Shown piece by piece: positions 5,666 to 13,476 of a stretch of DNA of 20,554 nt (position 1 is the first letter of the stretch; each line of letters begins with the position of its first letter). This DNA comes from an uncultured Nocardiaceae bacterium (GTDB lineage: Bacteria > Actinomycetota > Actinomycetes > Mycobacteriales > Mycobacteriaceae). The notes under the pieces are model-generated. The model was not told where the DNA came from and searched no databases. It was given only the letters and a program-made list of their open reading frames with translations. The stretch covers positions 1 to 20,554 of the forward strand of contig CAKZIX010000142.1 of the NCBI GenBank assembly GCA_936936565.1, in the 5' to 3' direction. The translations under genes and the position numbers were made by a program.

Positions 5666-6866
5666 GCTGCGTTGGATAACTGCCGGAGAGTCCCATGGTC
5701 CCGCCCTCGTCGCCGTGCTGGAAGGCATGGTCGCGGGCGTCGAGGTGACGTCGAAGGAAATCGCCGACCAGTTGGCGCGGCGCCGGCTCGGGTACGGCCG
5801 TGGCGCGCGCATGAAGTTCGAGGCGGACGCGGTGACGATCTTCGGCGGCGTGCGGCACGGGTCGACGATGGGCGGCCCGATCGCGATCCAGGTCGGCAAC
5901 ACCGAGTGGCCCAAGTGGGAAACGGTGATGTCCGCCGATCCGGTCGATCCGGCGGAGCTTGCCGATGTGGCGCGCAACGCGCCGCTCACGCGCCCGCGCC
6001 CCGGGCATGCCGACTACTCGGGCATGCTCAAGTACGGCTTCGACGATGCCCGCCCGGTACTGGAGCGGGCCAGCGCCCGCGAGACGGCGGCCCGGGTCGC
6101 GGTCGGCACGGTGGCGCGCAACTTCTTGCGGCAAGCGTTCGGCGTGGAAGTCGTCTCGCACGTGGTGTCGATCGGAACGGCAAGCGCCCCGACAGGTTCC
6201 GTGCCCACGGCCGCGGACATCGAGGCGATCGACGCCAGCCCCGTGCGGGCGCTGGACAAAGACGCCGAGGCCGCGATGATCGCCGAGATCGATGCCGCCA
6301 AGAAGGACGGCGACACCCTCGGCGGCGTCGTCGAGGTCGTGGTGCACGGGCTTCCGGTGGGCCTCGGTTCGTTCACCAGCGGCGCCGACCGGCTCGATTC
6401 CCGGCTCGCCGGCGCGTTGATGGGCATTCAGGCGATCAAGGGCGTCGAGGTCGGCGACGGTTTCGAGACCGCGCGCCGGCGCGGCAGCCAGGCGCACGAC
6501 GAGATGCGCCCCGGTCCGGACGGCATCGTGCGTTCGACCAACCGGGCGGGCGGCCTGGAAGGCGGCATGACCAACGGTGCGGCGCTGCGCGTGCGCGCGG
6601 CGATGAAGCCGATCTCCACCGTGCCGCGGGCGTTGGCGACGGTGGACATGGCCACCGGCGACGAGGCGGTGGCGATTCATCAGCGCTCCGACGTGTGTGC
6701 GGTGCCGGCGGCGGGCGTGGTCGCGGAGACGATGGTCGCGCTCGTGGTCGCGCAGGCGGCGCTGGAAAAGTTCGGCGGCGATTCGCTGGCCGAGACCAGG
6801 TCCAACATCGACAGCTACGTCAAGGGCATCGGCGTCCGGCACCTCACGTCCCCACCGCAGCCTTGA
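5664..6866 (+). CDS. aroC: Chorismate synthase
   Basis: Converts 5-enolpyruvylshikimate-3-phosphate to chorismate with reduced FMN, last step of the shikimate pathway, cytoplasmic. 400 residues, normal for the actinobacterial type. The GTG start gives MLRWITAGESHGPAL, matching the conserved N-terminus. Family signatures: GESHG near residues 8-12, RRLGYGRGARM, GGPIAI, ERASARETAARVAVGT with R135-T141, and the C-terminal HQRSDVCAVPAAGVVAE. The gene is divergent from the MNIO operon with only 92 bases between the two starts. Its TGA overlaps the TTG start of aroK by four bases (TTGA). The pepQ-ward gene order matches M. tuberculosis, where this gene is called aroF. Confidence 0.97.
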   Translation: MLRWITAGESHGPALVAVLEGMVAGVEVTSKEIADQLARRRLGYGRGARMKFEADAVTIFGGVRHGSTMGGPIAIQVGNTEWPKWETVMSADPVDPAELADVARNAPLTRPRPGHADYSGMLKYGFDDARPVLERASARETAARVAVGTVARNFLRQAFGVEVVSHVVSIGTASAPTGSVPTAADIEAIDASPVRALDKDAEAAMIAEIDAAKKDGDTLGGVVEVVVHGLPVGLGSFTSGADRLDSRLAGALMGIQAIKGVEVGDGFETARRRGSQAHDEMRPGPDGIVRSTNRAGGLEGGMTNGAALRVRAAMKPISTVPRALATVDMATGDEAVAIHQRSDVCAVPAAGVVAETMVALVVAQAALEKFGGDSLAETRSNIDSYVKGIGVRHLTSPPQP

Positions 6867-7528
6867 TCGTTCGCAGCAACCCGAAGACACCGCGGGCGAT
6901 CCTCGTCGGACCCCCCGGTGCCGGCAAGTCGACGGTCGGGCGGCGGCTGGCGAACGCACTCGGGGTGGACCTGTTCGACACCGACGCCGCGATCGAGGCC
7001 GAGGCGGGCCGGACCATCGCCGAGATTTTCGCCACCGACGGCGAACCGGAGTTCCGCGCCATCGAGGAACGCGTGGTGCGCCGCGCGGTCCTCGAGCAGA
7101 AGGGCGTGGTGTCCCTCGGTGGCGGCGCCGTTCTCTCGCGCGCCACGCGCACGCTGCTCGCGGGCCACGCCGTCGTGTACCTGGAGATCAGTGAGGGCGA
7201 GGGGCTGCGGCGCACGGGCACCAGCACGGCGCGTCCGCTGCTCAACGGCGCCGACCCGAAGGCGAAGTATCGCGAGCTGATGCGGCGGCGGCGGCCGCTG
7301 TACCGGGAGGTCGCCTCGGTGCGGGTGCGCACCGACGGACGCAGCCCCGGGCGCGTCGTCAAGCAGATCCTCGCCAAGCTCGGCGAGGTGGACGTCCGGC
7401 TCGAATCGCACGAACCCGAAGCGGTGCCCGCCGCACCGAAACCGGCGCCGCGGCGCCGCCGCCCGCGCCGGCCCCGGCGTCGTGGACCGCGAAATCCAGC
7501 AACAGAATCGGAGCAGCAGCAACAATGA
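6863..7528 (+). CDS. aroK: Shikimate kinase with basic C-terminal extension
   Basis: Phosphorylates shikimate at the 3-hydroxyl using ATP, cytoplasmic. The TTG start at 6863 overlaps the aroC stop; no better start lies before the Walker A motif GPPGAGKS at 16-23. Also visible are LFDTDAAIE (shikimate-binding Asp), the GGGAV loop, the lid region STARPLLNG and the RRRRPLYREVA helix. The enzyme proper ends near residue 175. The remaining 45 or so residues are a low-complexity tail rich in Pro, Arg and finally Gln (KPAPRRRRPRRPRRRG, ending EQQQQ), so at 221 residues the product is longer than the usual 170 to 180. The tail's purpose is unknown; nucleic-acid or surface binding is only a guess. Its stop overlaps the aroB start (ATGA). 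Confidence 0.95.
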   Translation: MIVRSNPKTPRAILVGPPGAGKSTVGRRLANALGVDLFDTDAAIEAEAGRTIAEIFATDGEPEFRAIEERVVRRAVLEQKGVVSLGGGAVLSRATRTLLAGHAVVYLEISEGEGLRRTGTSTARPLLNGADPKAKYRELMRRRRPLYREVASVRVRTDGRSPGRVVKQILAKLGEVDVRLESHEPEAVPAAPKPAPRRRRPRRPRRRGPRNPATESEQQQQ

Positions 7529-8661
7529 GCGAGCCTGTGCGTATCGAGGTCGAGACGGCCAGCCCGTACCCGGTGATCATCGGGCGTGGCCTGCTGGGTG
7601 AGCTCGTCGACGAGCTGGTACGTCCCTCCGGCGCTGCGCTTGCCCCATCCGGCACCCGTGTGGTGGCAATCTTCCATCAGCCGCCGCTCGCCGCCACCGC
7701 CGAGGCGATCCGCACCGCCCTCGCCGACAACGGCGTCGACGCGCACCGCATCGAAATCCCGGACGCCGAAGCCGGCAAGGATCTGGCCGTGGCCGGGTTC
7801 TGCTGGGAGGTGCTCGGCCGCATCGGGCTGTCGCGCCAGGACGCGATCGTCGGCCTCGGCGGCGGCGCGGCCACGGATCTGGCCGGGTTCGTCGCGGCCA
7901 CCTGGATGCGTGGGGTGCGCGTGGTGCACGTCCCGACGACGCTGGCCGGGATGGTGGACGCCGCCGTCGGCGGCAAGACCGGCATCAACACCGAAGCGGG
8001 CAAGAACCTGGTCGGCTCGTTCCACGAGCCGTCCGCGGTGCTGGTGGACCTGGCAACGCTGGAATCGTTGCCGCGCAACGAGATCGTCGCCGGCATGGCC
8101 GAAGTGATCAAGGGCGGGTTCATCGCGGACCCGGTGATCCTGGAGCTGATCGAGCGCGACCCGGAGGCGGCACTGGATCCCACCGGCGAGGTGCTGCCCG
8201 AGCTGGTGCGCCGCAAGATCCAGGTCAAGGCCGACGTCGTCGGGGCCGACCTCAAGGAGTCGAGCCTGCGCGAGATCCTCAACTACGGGCACACCCTCGG
8301 CCACGCCATCGAGCGTCGCGAGCGATACCGCTGGCGTCACGGCGCGGCCGTTGCGGTGGGCCTGGTGTTCGCCGCCGAACTGGGCCGTCTCGCCGGGCGG
8401 CTGGACGACGCCACGGCCGACCGGCACCGCGCGATTCTGGAAAGCGTCGGCCTGCCGACGAGCTACGACGCCGACGCGCTGCCGCAGCTGATCGAATATA
8501 TGCAGGGAGACAAGAAGACTCGGGCTGGAATGCTGCGCTTCGTCGTGCTCGATGGGCTCGCCAAACCGGGTCGTCTCGAAGGTCCCGACCCGGCGCTGCT
8601 GGCCGCGGCCTACTCCGCGGTGGCGCGCGAGGGGGCACCGAGCGGATCCGTGCTCTTGTGA
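7525..8661 (+). CDS. aroB: 3-dehydroquinate synthase
   Basis: Cyclises DAHP to 3-dehydroquinate with NAD and a divalent metal, second step of the shikimate pathway, cytoplasmic. 378 residues. ATG at 7525 overlaps the aroK stop by four bases. Motifs: NAD-binding GLGGGAATDLAGFVAATW, VPTTLAGMVDAAVGGKTGIN, AEVIKGG (metal-ligand Glu), LNYGHTLGHAIE and RHGAAVAVG (metal-ligand His residues). In M. tuberculosis the next gene is the type II dehydroquinase; here it is absent and a P-type ATPase follows after 38 bases. Confidence 0.97.
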   Translation: MSEPVRIEVETASPYPVIIGRGLLGELVDELVRPSGAALAPSGTRVVAIFHQPPLAATAEAIRTALADNGVDAHRIEIPDAEAGKDLAVAGFCWEVLGRIGLSRQDAIVGLGGGAATDLAGFVAATWMRGVRVVHVPTTLAGMVDAAVGGKTGINTEAGKNLVGSFHEPSAVLVDLATLESLPRNEIVAGMAEVIKGGFIADPVILELIERDPEAALDPTGEVLPELVRRKIQVKADVVGADLKESSLREILNYGHTLGHAIERRERYRWRHGAAVAVGLVFAAELGRLAGRLDDATADRHRAILESVGLPTSYDADALPQLIEYMQGDKKTRAGMLRFVVLDGLAKPGRLEGPDPALLAAAYSAVAREGAPSGSVLL

Positions 8662-8673
8662 GCGCTTAGCTTC

Positions 8674-8679
8674 TACACT
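8674..8679 (+). promoter_or_regulatory. Candidate -10 box upstream of the P-type ATPase
   Basis: TACACT fits the actinobacterial TANNNT pattern, 20 bases before the ATG at 8700. No well-spaced -35 is seen. It suggests the ATPase is transcribed separately from the aro operon. Confidence 0.35.
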
Positions 8680-8699
8680 CCCCGGGTACGGCCATAGGC

Positions 8700-11600
8700 A
8701 TGGTCGATCTGGTCGCAATTGCAGCAAACGCCGCGCGAGCGGCATTCGGCGGCGGGCGCTGGGCCGCCGGCGGTCACCGTAACATCTGGCACCTGGCCCT
8801 GACCGACGTCGAAACATCATCCAGCGCAGCCGAATTGGATCGCAAGGCGGACGCTGTTGCGCAGGCGGTGCAGGCCTGGGTCGACGTGGAGACCGTCTCG
8901 TGGCATCGCGGTCTGCGCCGGCTGGTGCTGGTGCCGCGGGACGAGCACGCCCGACCGGTCGTCGATCGGGTCGCCCAGTACGCTGCCGAGCACGGCCTCG
9001 TCGAGCACCGCGGCGAGCACCCCGGCGCCGCGTCGGACGTGGCCACCGCGGCGGGTTCGCTGGCGATCACCGCGGTCGGCGTGTGTGCCGCGTCGGCGTA
9101 TGCGTTGCTGCGCCCCGGCAAGGGCAATCATGTGGCGCAGGCGCTGGCGACGCTCCCGCGGGAAAGCCCGACGGTCGCCGCGTTCATCGAACGGTCGCTC
9201 GGCGTGACGGGCGCGAACCTGGTGCGCGGGCTCGCGCACAACGTGGGGCACACGCTCGGTCAGGATCCGTCGGCGCTGGGTCTCGAGGCCGCCGCCCAGG
9301 CGGGCGATCTCGTGCGCGCCGTCGCGCGCGCCGCGGCGTTCGACGATGCCGCGGATCTAGTCGGCCGCCCGCATCGGCCGTCGGACGCCGAACGCGCCGA
9401 GCTGTTCCGCAGCCCCGCCGAGGAGTATGCCGATCGCTCCATGGCCGGTGGGCTGCTCGCCGCCGCGGCGGCGGCGCTGACCTCGACTGGGGGCGATCCG
9501 GCCGACGCCGTGCTGGCCGGTTCGCCCAGGCCCGCGCGCTTCGGCCCGCGCGCGTTGCTGGCCGGACTCACGGTGGTGCTGGCGCGCGAGGGCACACTGG
9601 TGCTGGCCCCGGAACGGCTCGACGCGCTCGCCGCCGTCGACACCCTGGCCGTCGACGCGAGCGCGATCCGCACCGGCCGGCGCCGTGTGCTGGAGGCCGA
9701 AAACGCCGAACTCTGGCAGGACGCCGCCGCCGCGCTCACCGATCCGGAGGCAGCGGCGGTGTCGCTGCATCCCACCCCCGACGACGCCGACCGCGGGGTC
9801 GGGCTCATGGTGGTGCGCCGCGACGGGCGCGAGGTCGGCACGGTCCGGGTGGGCTGGGAACTCGATCCGCACGTGGAGGCCGTGCTCGGTGCCGCCCGTA
9901 GCGCGGGTCTGCAGATTGTCGCGGCCGCCGACGACCTCGACGAATACCGCGCCCTCATCGACCGCGCCGTGCCCGCCGACGAGCTCGACGCCACCGTGCG
10001 TGAGCTGCAGGCCGACGGCAGCCACGTGCTCACTGTCGCTCGCGACGACCTGGTGGCCTCCGGCGATCTCGTCGTCGCCATCGCCGGCACCGGGCCGGTT
10101 CCGTGGGATGCCGACGTGCTCGTGCGCGGCGGGCTGCGGCCGCTGTGGCGGTTGCTGCGCGCGGTGGGCGTCGCCCGCGAGACCACGACCCGGTCGACGG
10201 TGCTGGCCCGGGCCGCGAGCACGCTGGCCGGGCTCGGGTTCGTCGGCACCGGCAGCATCCGGCTGCGGGTGCTGCCGCCGCTGCGGTTCTCGCCGGTCAA
10301 CGTCGCCTCTGGGATCGCCCTGATGCTGGGCTGGTCCGCCGCGGCGCGGGTGGCGCTCGGCTCCGCGCCGCCCGGCCAGCACGACGTCGCCTGGCACGCG
10401 TTGCCCGCCGAGGAGGTTCGGGCCCGCATCGCGGAACTGCCGGTCCCGGAGGAGCCGGGCCCGGCGCTCACCGACCGCTTGTCCGGCGTTCCCGGCGTGC
10501 AGATGCTCGACGCCATTCGACGCGAGCTCAACGACCCGCTGACGCCGGTGCTCGCGATCGGGGCCGCGGCTTCGGCGGTGCTCGGTTCCACGGTCGACGC
10601 GGTGCTGGTCGGGGCCGCGATGGTGATCAATGCGTCGATCGGCGGCATCCAGCAGCACCGGGCCCGCAATGCGCTGGACCGTCTGGTCACCGGCGAGCAG
10701 CCCAAGGCGCGCGTGCAGGGTGACATCGTCGACGCCGCCGAACTGCGCATCGGCGACGAGATCCAACTTCGCGACGGCGACGTCGTCCCGGCCGACGTGC
10801 GGCTGCTGGACTGCACCGACTTCGAGGTGGACGAGTCCGCGCTGACCGGGGAATCGTTGCCGGTGCTCAAGCACGCCGATCCCACGCCCTCCGCGGCGCT
10901 GGCCGACCGCACCTGCATGGCGTTCGCCGGCACCATCGCGGTGGCCGGGCGAGCGCGCGGCGTCGTCGTCGCGATCGGCTCGCACACCGCGGCGGCGCGG
11001 GCGTCGGAACTGGCGGCCCGCGTCCCGCCGACGCGTGGGGTGCAGGCGCAACTGAGCCGGCTCACCTCGATCGCGATGCCGGTGACGTTGCTCGGCGGGG
11101 CGGCGGTGACGCTGCTGTCGCGGGTGCGCGGGCATCCGATGCGCAAGTCGCTGGGTGACGGCGTATCGGTGGCGGTGGCCGCGGTTCCGGAGGGATTGCC
11201 GCTGGTGGCGACGATCGCGCAGACCGCGGCGGCCCGCCGGCTGTCCCGGCTGGGCGTGCTGGTGCGCACGCCGCGCGCTCTGGAGGCGCTCGGACGCGTG
11301 GACACCGTGTGTTTCGACAAGACCGGAACGCTGACCGAGAACACCTTGCGGCTGGTCCGGATCATCGGACCGGACGGCACCGAACTGGACACCGACAGCA
11401 CTGCCGGGCACGAGTTGCTGCGCACCGCGGCACGCGCCTGTCCGGCGGTCACCGGCGACAGCAAACCGCGGCACGCGACCGATCGGGCCGTGCTGGAGGC
11501 GGCCCGCGGCCTGCCCGACGACTGGACACAGGAACGCGGACAGCCGTTCGAGGCGCGACGCGGCTTTGCGGCGGCGGTCGGCGTGGCCGACGGCGCCCGG

Positions 11601-12803
11601 GAACTGGTGGTGAAGGGTGCACCCGAGGTGGTGTTGCCCGCATGTTCGGATGCCGCGGGCGGGGAATCGGCGGCCCGGGAGCTGGCCCGATCGGGGCTGC
11701 GGGTGCTGGCCGTGGCCACCCGGCCCGACGGGGAAGACCCCGAGAATCTCGCCGATCTGACGTTGCGCGGCTTCGTCGCGCTCGCCGATTCGCCGCGCGC
11801 CGGAGCGCGGGAGATAGTCGCCGGGCTGCGCGCGCAGCACATCGTTCCGGTGATGCTCACCGGCGACCATCCGCACACCGCGAAAGCGATTGCGGTGCAA
11901 TTGGGTTGGCCCGAAGATGTCGAGGTGGTGACCGGTGACGAACTGGCCGCCCAGGACCGTACCCGGCGCCGCGAGCTGCTCGCGCGCGCACACGTCGTGG
12001 CGCGGGTGGCGCCCGAGCAGAAGTTGCAGGTCGTCGAGGCGATCCGCGACACCGGCCGGGTGGTGGCCATGGTCGGCGACGGCGCGAACGACGCCGCCGC
12101 GATCCGAGCGGCGAACATCGGCATCGGCGTCGCCGCCAAGTCCTCGGCGGCCGCGCGCAACGCCGCCGACGTGGTGCTGCGTGGCGACGATCTGTCGAGC
12201 CTGAACGATGCGCTCGCCGAGGGCCGGGCCCTGTGGGGCAGCGTCGCCGACGCCGTCGCCATTCTGCTCGGCGGGAATGCCGGCGAGGTCGGATTCACGT
12301 TGCTGGCAACGGGTGTGGCGGGATCGTCGCCCTTCTCGACGCGACAGCTGCTCCTGGTGAACCTGCTCACCGACATGTTTCCGGCGATGGCAATCGCGAT
12401 GACACCGGCGCGGCGAACCGACGCCGCCCCGGGGGACACCCTGCTGGGGGAGCCGCTGGCGCATGCCGTGCGCACCCGCGGGATGCTCACCGGGATCGGC
12501 GCGGCGACGGCGTGGGCGGCGGGCACGTTCACTCCGGGCACGCAGCGTCGCACGAGCACGATGGCGTTGTGCGGGCTGGTCGGCGCGCAGCTGGTGCAGA
12601 CGACGTTCGACCGGCACGACAGTCCGTTGGTCGTCGGGACGGTGCTCGCATCGGCGGCAGTGCTTGCGGCCATCGTGCAGACTCCGGTGGTCAGCCAGTT
12701 CTTCGGCTGTACGCCGCTGGGCCCGATCGCGTGGACCGGTGTCGGTGCCGGACTCGTGGCCGCGGCGGTTGCGCCCCGGCTCGGTATCCCAGCCCTGAGT
12801 TGA
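8700..12803 (+). CDS. CtpI-like P-type cation ATPase with long N-terminal extension
   Basis: Membrane pump that drives ion transport through an aspartyl-phosphate intermediate; ion unknown. 1,367 residues. Catalytic motifs in order: TGES at 716-719, PEGLP at 830-834 (as in P2-type calcium pumps; there is no CPx metal motif), phosphorylated D873 in DKTGT, KGAPE at 972-976, TGD at 1054-1056 and GDGAND at 1126-1131, then LLLVNLLTDMFPAM and several C-terminal membrane helices. The first 600 or so residues precede the actuator domain, with a hydrophobic stretch near 115-135, another near 530-556, and repeated alpha/beta segments that may be degenerate metal-binding domains. This build resembles mycobacterial CtpI (Rv0107c), which is longer still. 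It sits in the aro-to-pepQ interval, where M. tuberculosis has no such gene. The TetR gene begins 46 bases after its stop but has its own promoter. Confidence 0.88.
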   Translation: MVDLVAIAANAARAAFGGGRWAAGGHRNIWHLALTDVETSSSAAELDRKADAVAQAVQAWVDVETVSWHRGLRRLVLVPRDEHARPVVDRVAQYAAEHGLVEHRGEHPGAASDVATAAGSLAITAVGVCAASAYALLRPGKGNHVAQALATLPRESPTVAAFIERSLGVTGANLVRGLAHNVGHTLGQDPSALGLEAAAQAGDLVRAVARAAAFDDAADLVGRPHRPSDAERAELFRSPAEEYADRSMAGGLLAAAAAALTSTGGDPADAVLAGSPRPARFGPRALLAGLTVVLAREGTLVLAPERLDALAAVDTLAVDASAIRTGRRRVLEAENAELWQDAAAALTDPEAAAVSLHPTPDDADRGVGLMVVRRDGREVGTVRVGWELDPHVEAVLGAARSAGLQIVAAADDLDEYRALIDRAVPADELDATVRELQADGSHVLTVARDDLVASGDLVVAIAGTGPVPWDADVLVRGGLRPLWRLLRAVGVARETTTRSTVLARAASTLAGLGFVGTGSIRLRVLPPLRFSPVNVASGIALMLGWSAAARVALGSAPPGQHDVAWHALPAEEVRARIAELPVPEEPGPALTDRLSGVPGVQMLDAIRRELNDPLTPVLAIGAAASAVLGSTVDAVLVGAAMVINASIGGIQQHRARNALDRLVTGEQPKARVQGDIVDAAELRIGDEIQLRDGDVVPADVRLLDCTDFEVDESALTGESLPVLKHADPTPSAALADRTCMAFAGTIAVAGRARGVVVAIGSHTAAARASELAARVPPTRGVQAQLSRLTSIAMPVTLLGGAAVTLLSRVRGHPMRKSLGDGVSVAVAAVPEGLPLVATIAQTAAARRLSRLGVLVRTPRALEALGRVDTVCFDKTGTLTENTLRLVRIIGPDGTELDTDSTAGHELLRTAARACPAVTGDSKPRHATDRAVLEAARGLPDDWTQERGQPFEARRGFAAAVGVADGARELVVKGAPEVVLPACSDAAGGESAARELARSGLRVLAVATRPDGEDPENLADLTLRGFVALADSPRAGAREIVAGLRAQHIVPVMLTGDHPHTAKAIAVQLGWPEDVEVVTGDELAAQDRTRRRELLARAHVVARVAPEQKLQVVEAIRDTGRVVAMVGDGANDAAAIRAANIGIGVAAKSSAAARNAADVVLRGDDLSSLNDALAEGRALWGSVADAVAILLGGNAGEVGFTLLATGVAGSSPFSTRQLLLVNLLTDMFPAMAIAMTPARRTDAAPGDTLLGEPLAHAVRTRGMLTGIGAATAWAAGTFTPGTQRRTSTMALCGLVGAQLVQTTFDRHDSPLVVGTVLASAAVLAAIVQTPVVSQFFGCTPLGPIAWTGVGAGLVAAAVAPRLGIPALS

Positions 12804-12828
12804 GTCGAACCGTTGCGCGGAATATGAC

Positions 12829-12842
12829 GACCGGTCTACTGT
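12829..12842 (+). promoter_or_regulatory. Operator and -10 box of the tetR gene
   Basis: GACCGGTC (12829-12836) is a perfect palindrome; the minus-strand reading TAGACCGGTC resembles the TAGATCAGTC element before the next gene at 13452. TACTGT (12837-12842) fits a -10 box seven bases before the ATG at 12850, so the transcript is probably leaderless and the regulator likely represses itself. The site is similar to the LmrA/YxaF operator of Bacillus as I recall it. Confidence 0.55.
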
Positions 12843-12849
12843 TTTGTGC

Positions 12850-13404
12850 ATGGGTACAAAGGGCGAGGAAACGCGGCAGCGGCTGCTCGACGCAACGGTG
12901 TCGCTCGTCGAGGAGCGCGGCTATTTCGGTACCGGGCTCAACAGCATCCTCGCCGCCAGCGGAGCCCCGCGCGGCTCGCTGTACTTCCACTTTCCCGGCG
13001 GCAAGGACGAGTTGGTCGCCAAGGCGATCGGCCGGGCGGCCGGCTGGATCCGCGAGGCGCTCGACGCGATCGAGGCCACCGACATGCGGGCGGTCGCGGC
13101 GGCGATGGCGCAGGCCTTCGGTGACCGGCTCGAAGCGTCGGGCTGGCGCAAAGGTTGCCCCATTGCGACGGTCGCGCTCGAGGTGGCCGGGACCAACAGC
13201 GTCGTGCAGGACGAGTGCCGAGCGGCGTATGCCGGTTGGGAAGCGGCACTGCGCGAGCGGCTGATCGCAGACGGTCATCCCAATCCGGACGACAGTGCTA
13301 CCGCCATCCTGGCGATGATCGAAGGCGGGCTGCTGCTGGCGCAGGTGCAGGGCAGCCGAGAGCCGCTCGAACGCATCGAACGCGTCGTCGGCGCCATGCT
13401 CTGA
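12850..13404 (+). CDS. TetR-family regulator, LmrA/YxaF-like
   Basis: DNA-binding repressor, 184 residues. ATG at 12850 is preferred over TTG at 12844 because it follows a -10 box at leaderless distance and gives the usual short arm MGTKGEETRQRLLDATVSLV. The helix-turn-helix covers about residues 28-48 (GLNSILAASGAPRGSLYFHF, then PGGKDEL). The C-terminal half carries GWRKGCPIATVALEVAG, typical of the LmrA/YxaF branch, and EGGLLLAQVQGS. Its two probable operators flank it, upstream at 12829 and downstream at 13452, which implies control of itself and of the dehydrogenase-hydrolase gene 72 bases further on. The inducer is unknown; this branch often senses small aromatic or drug-like molecules (established for the family, not visible here). 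Confidence 0.9.
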   Translation: MGTKGEETRQRLLDATVSLVEERGYFGTGLNSILAASGAPRGSLYFHFPGGKDELVAKAIGRAAGWIREALDAIEATDMRAVAAAMAQAFGDRLEASGWRKGCPIATVALEVAGTNSVVQDECRAAYAGWEAALRERLIADGHPNPDDSATAILAMIEGGLLLAQVQGSREPLERIERVVGAML

Positions 13405-13451
13405 CAGCCCTCGAATCATCACTGCGTCGCCGCTGCGGCGCAAAAAATATG

Positions 13452-13461
13452 TAGATCAGTC
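13452..13461 (+). promoter_or_regulatory. Second TetR operator, before the fusion gene
   Basis: TAGATCAGTC matches 8 of 10 bases of TAGACCGGTC at the tetR promoter. It lies 15 bases before the fusion gene, next to AT-rich AAAAAATATGTAG, which may hold the promoter. AGAGGAG (13465-13471) is a good ribosome binding site five bases before the ATG. Confidence 0.5.
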
Positions 13462-13476
13462 AACAGAGGAGACATC

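Noticed and set aside
5498..6862. Coding sequence upstream of aroK in the aroK frame
   Set aside because: This open frame overlaps aroC, is Arg-rich and lacks any family motif before the kinase Walker A.
9260..12851. Very long minus-strand open frames opposite the ATPase
   Set aside because: They are antisense shadows of a high-GC gene: Ser/Arg/Ala-rich, with no domain, while the plus strand has every P-type ATPase motif.
13428..13440. Intrinsic terminator after tetR (CGCCG-CTG-CGGCG)
   Set aside because: The five-base stem is followed by an A-run, not a T-run, on the plus strand; the A/T-rich part more likely belongs to the next promoter.
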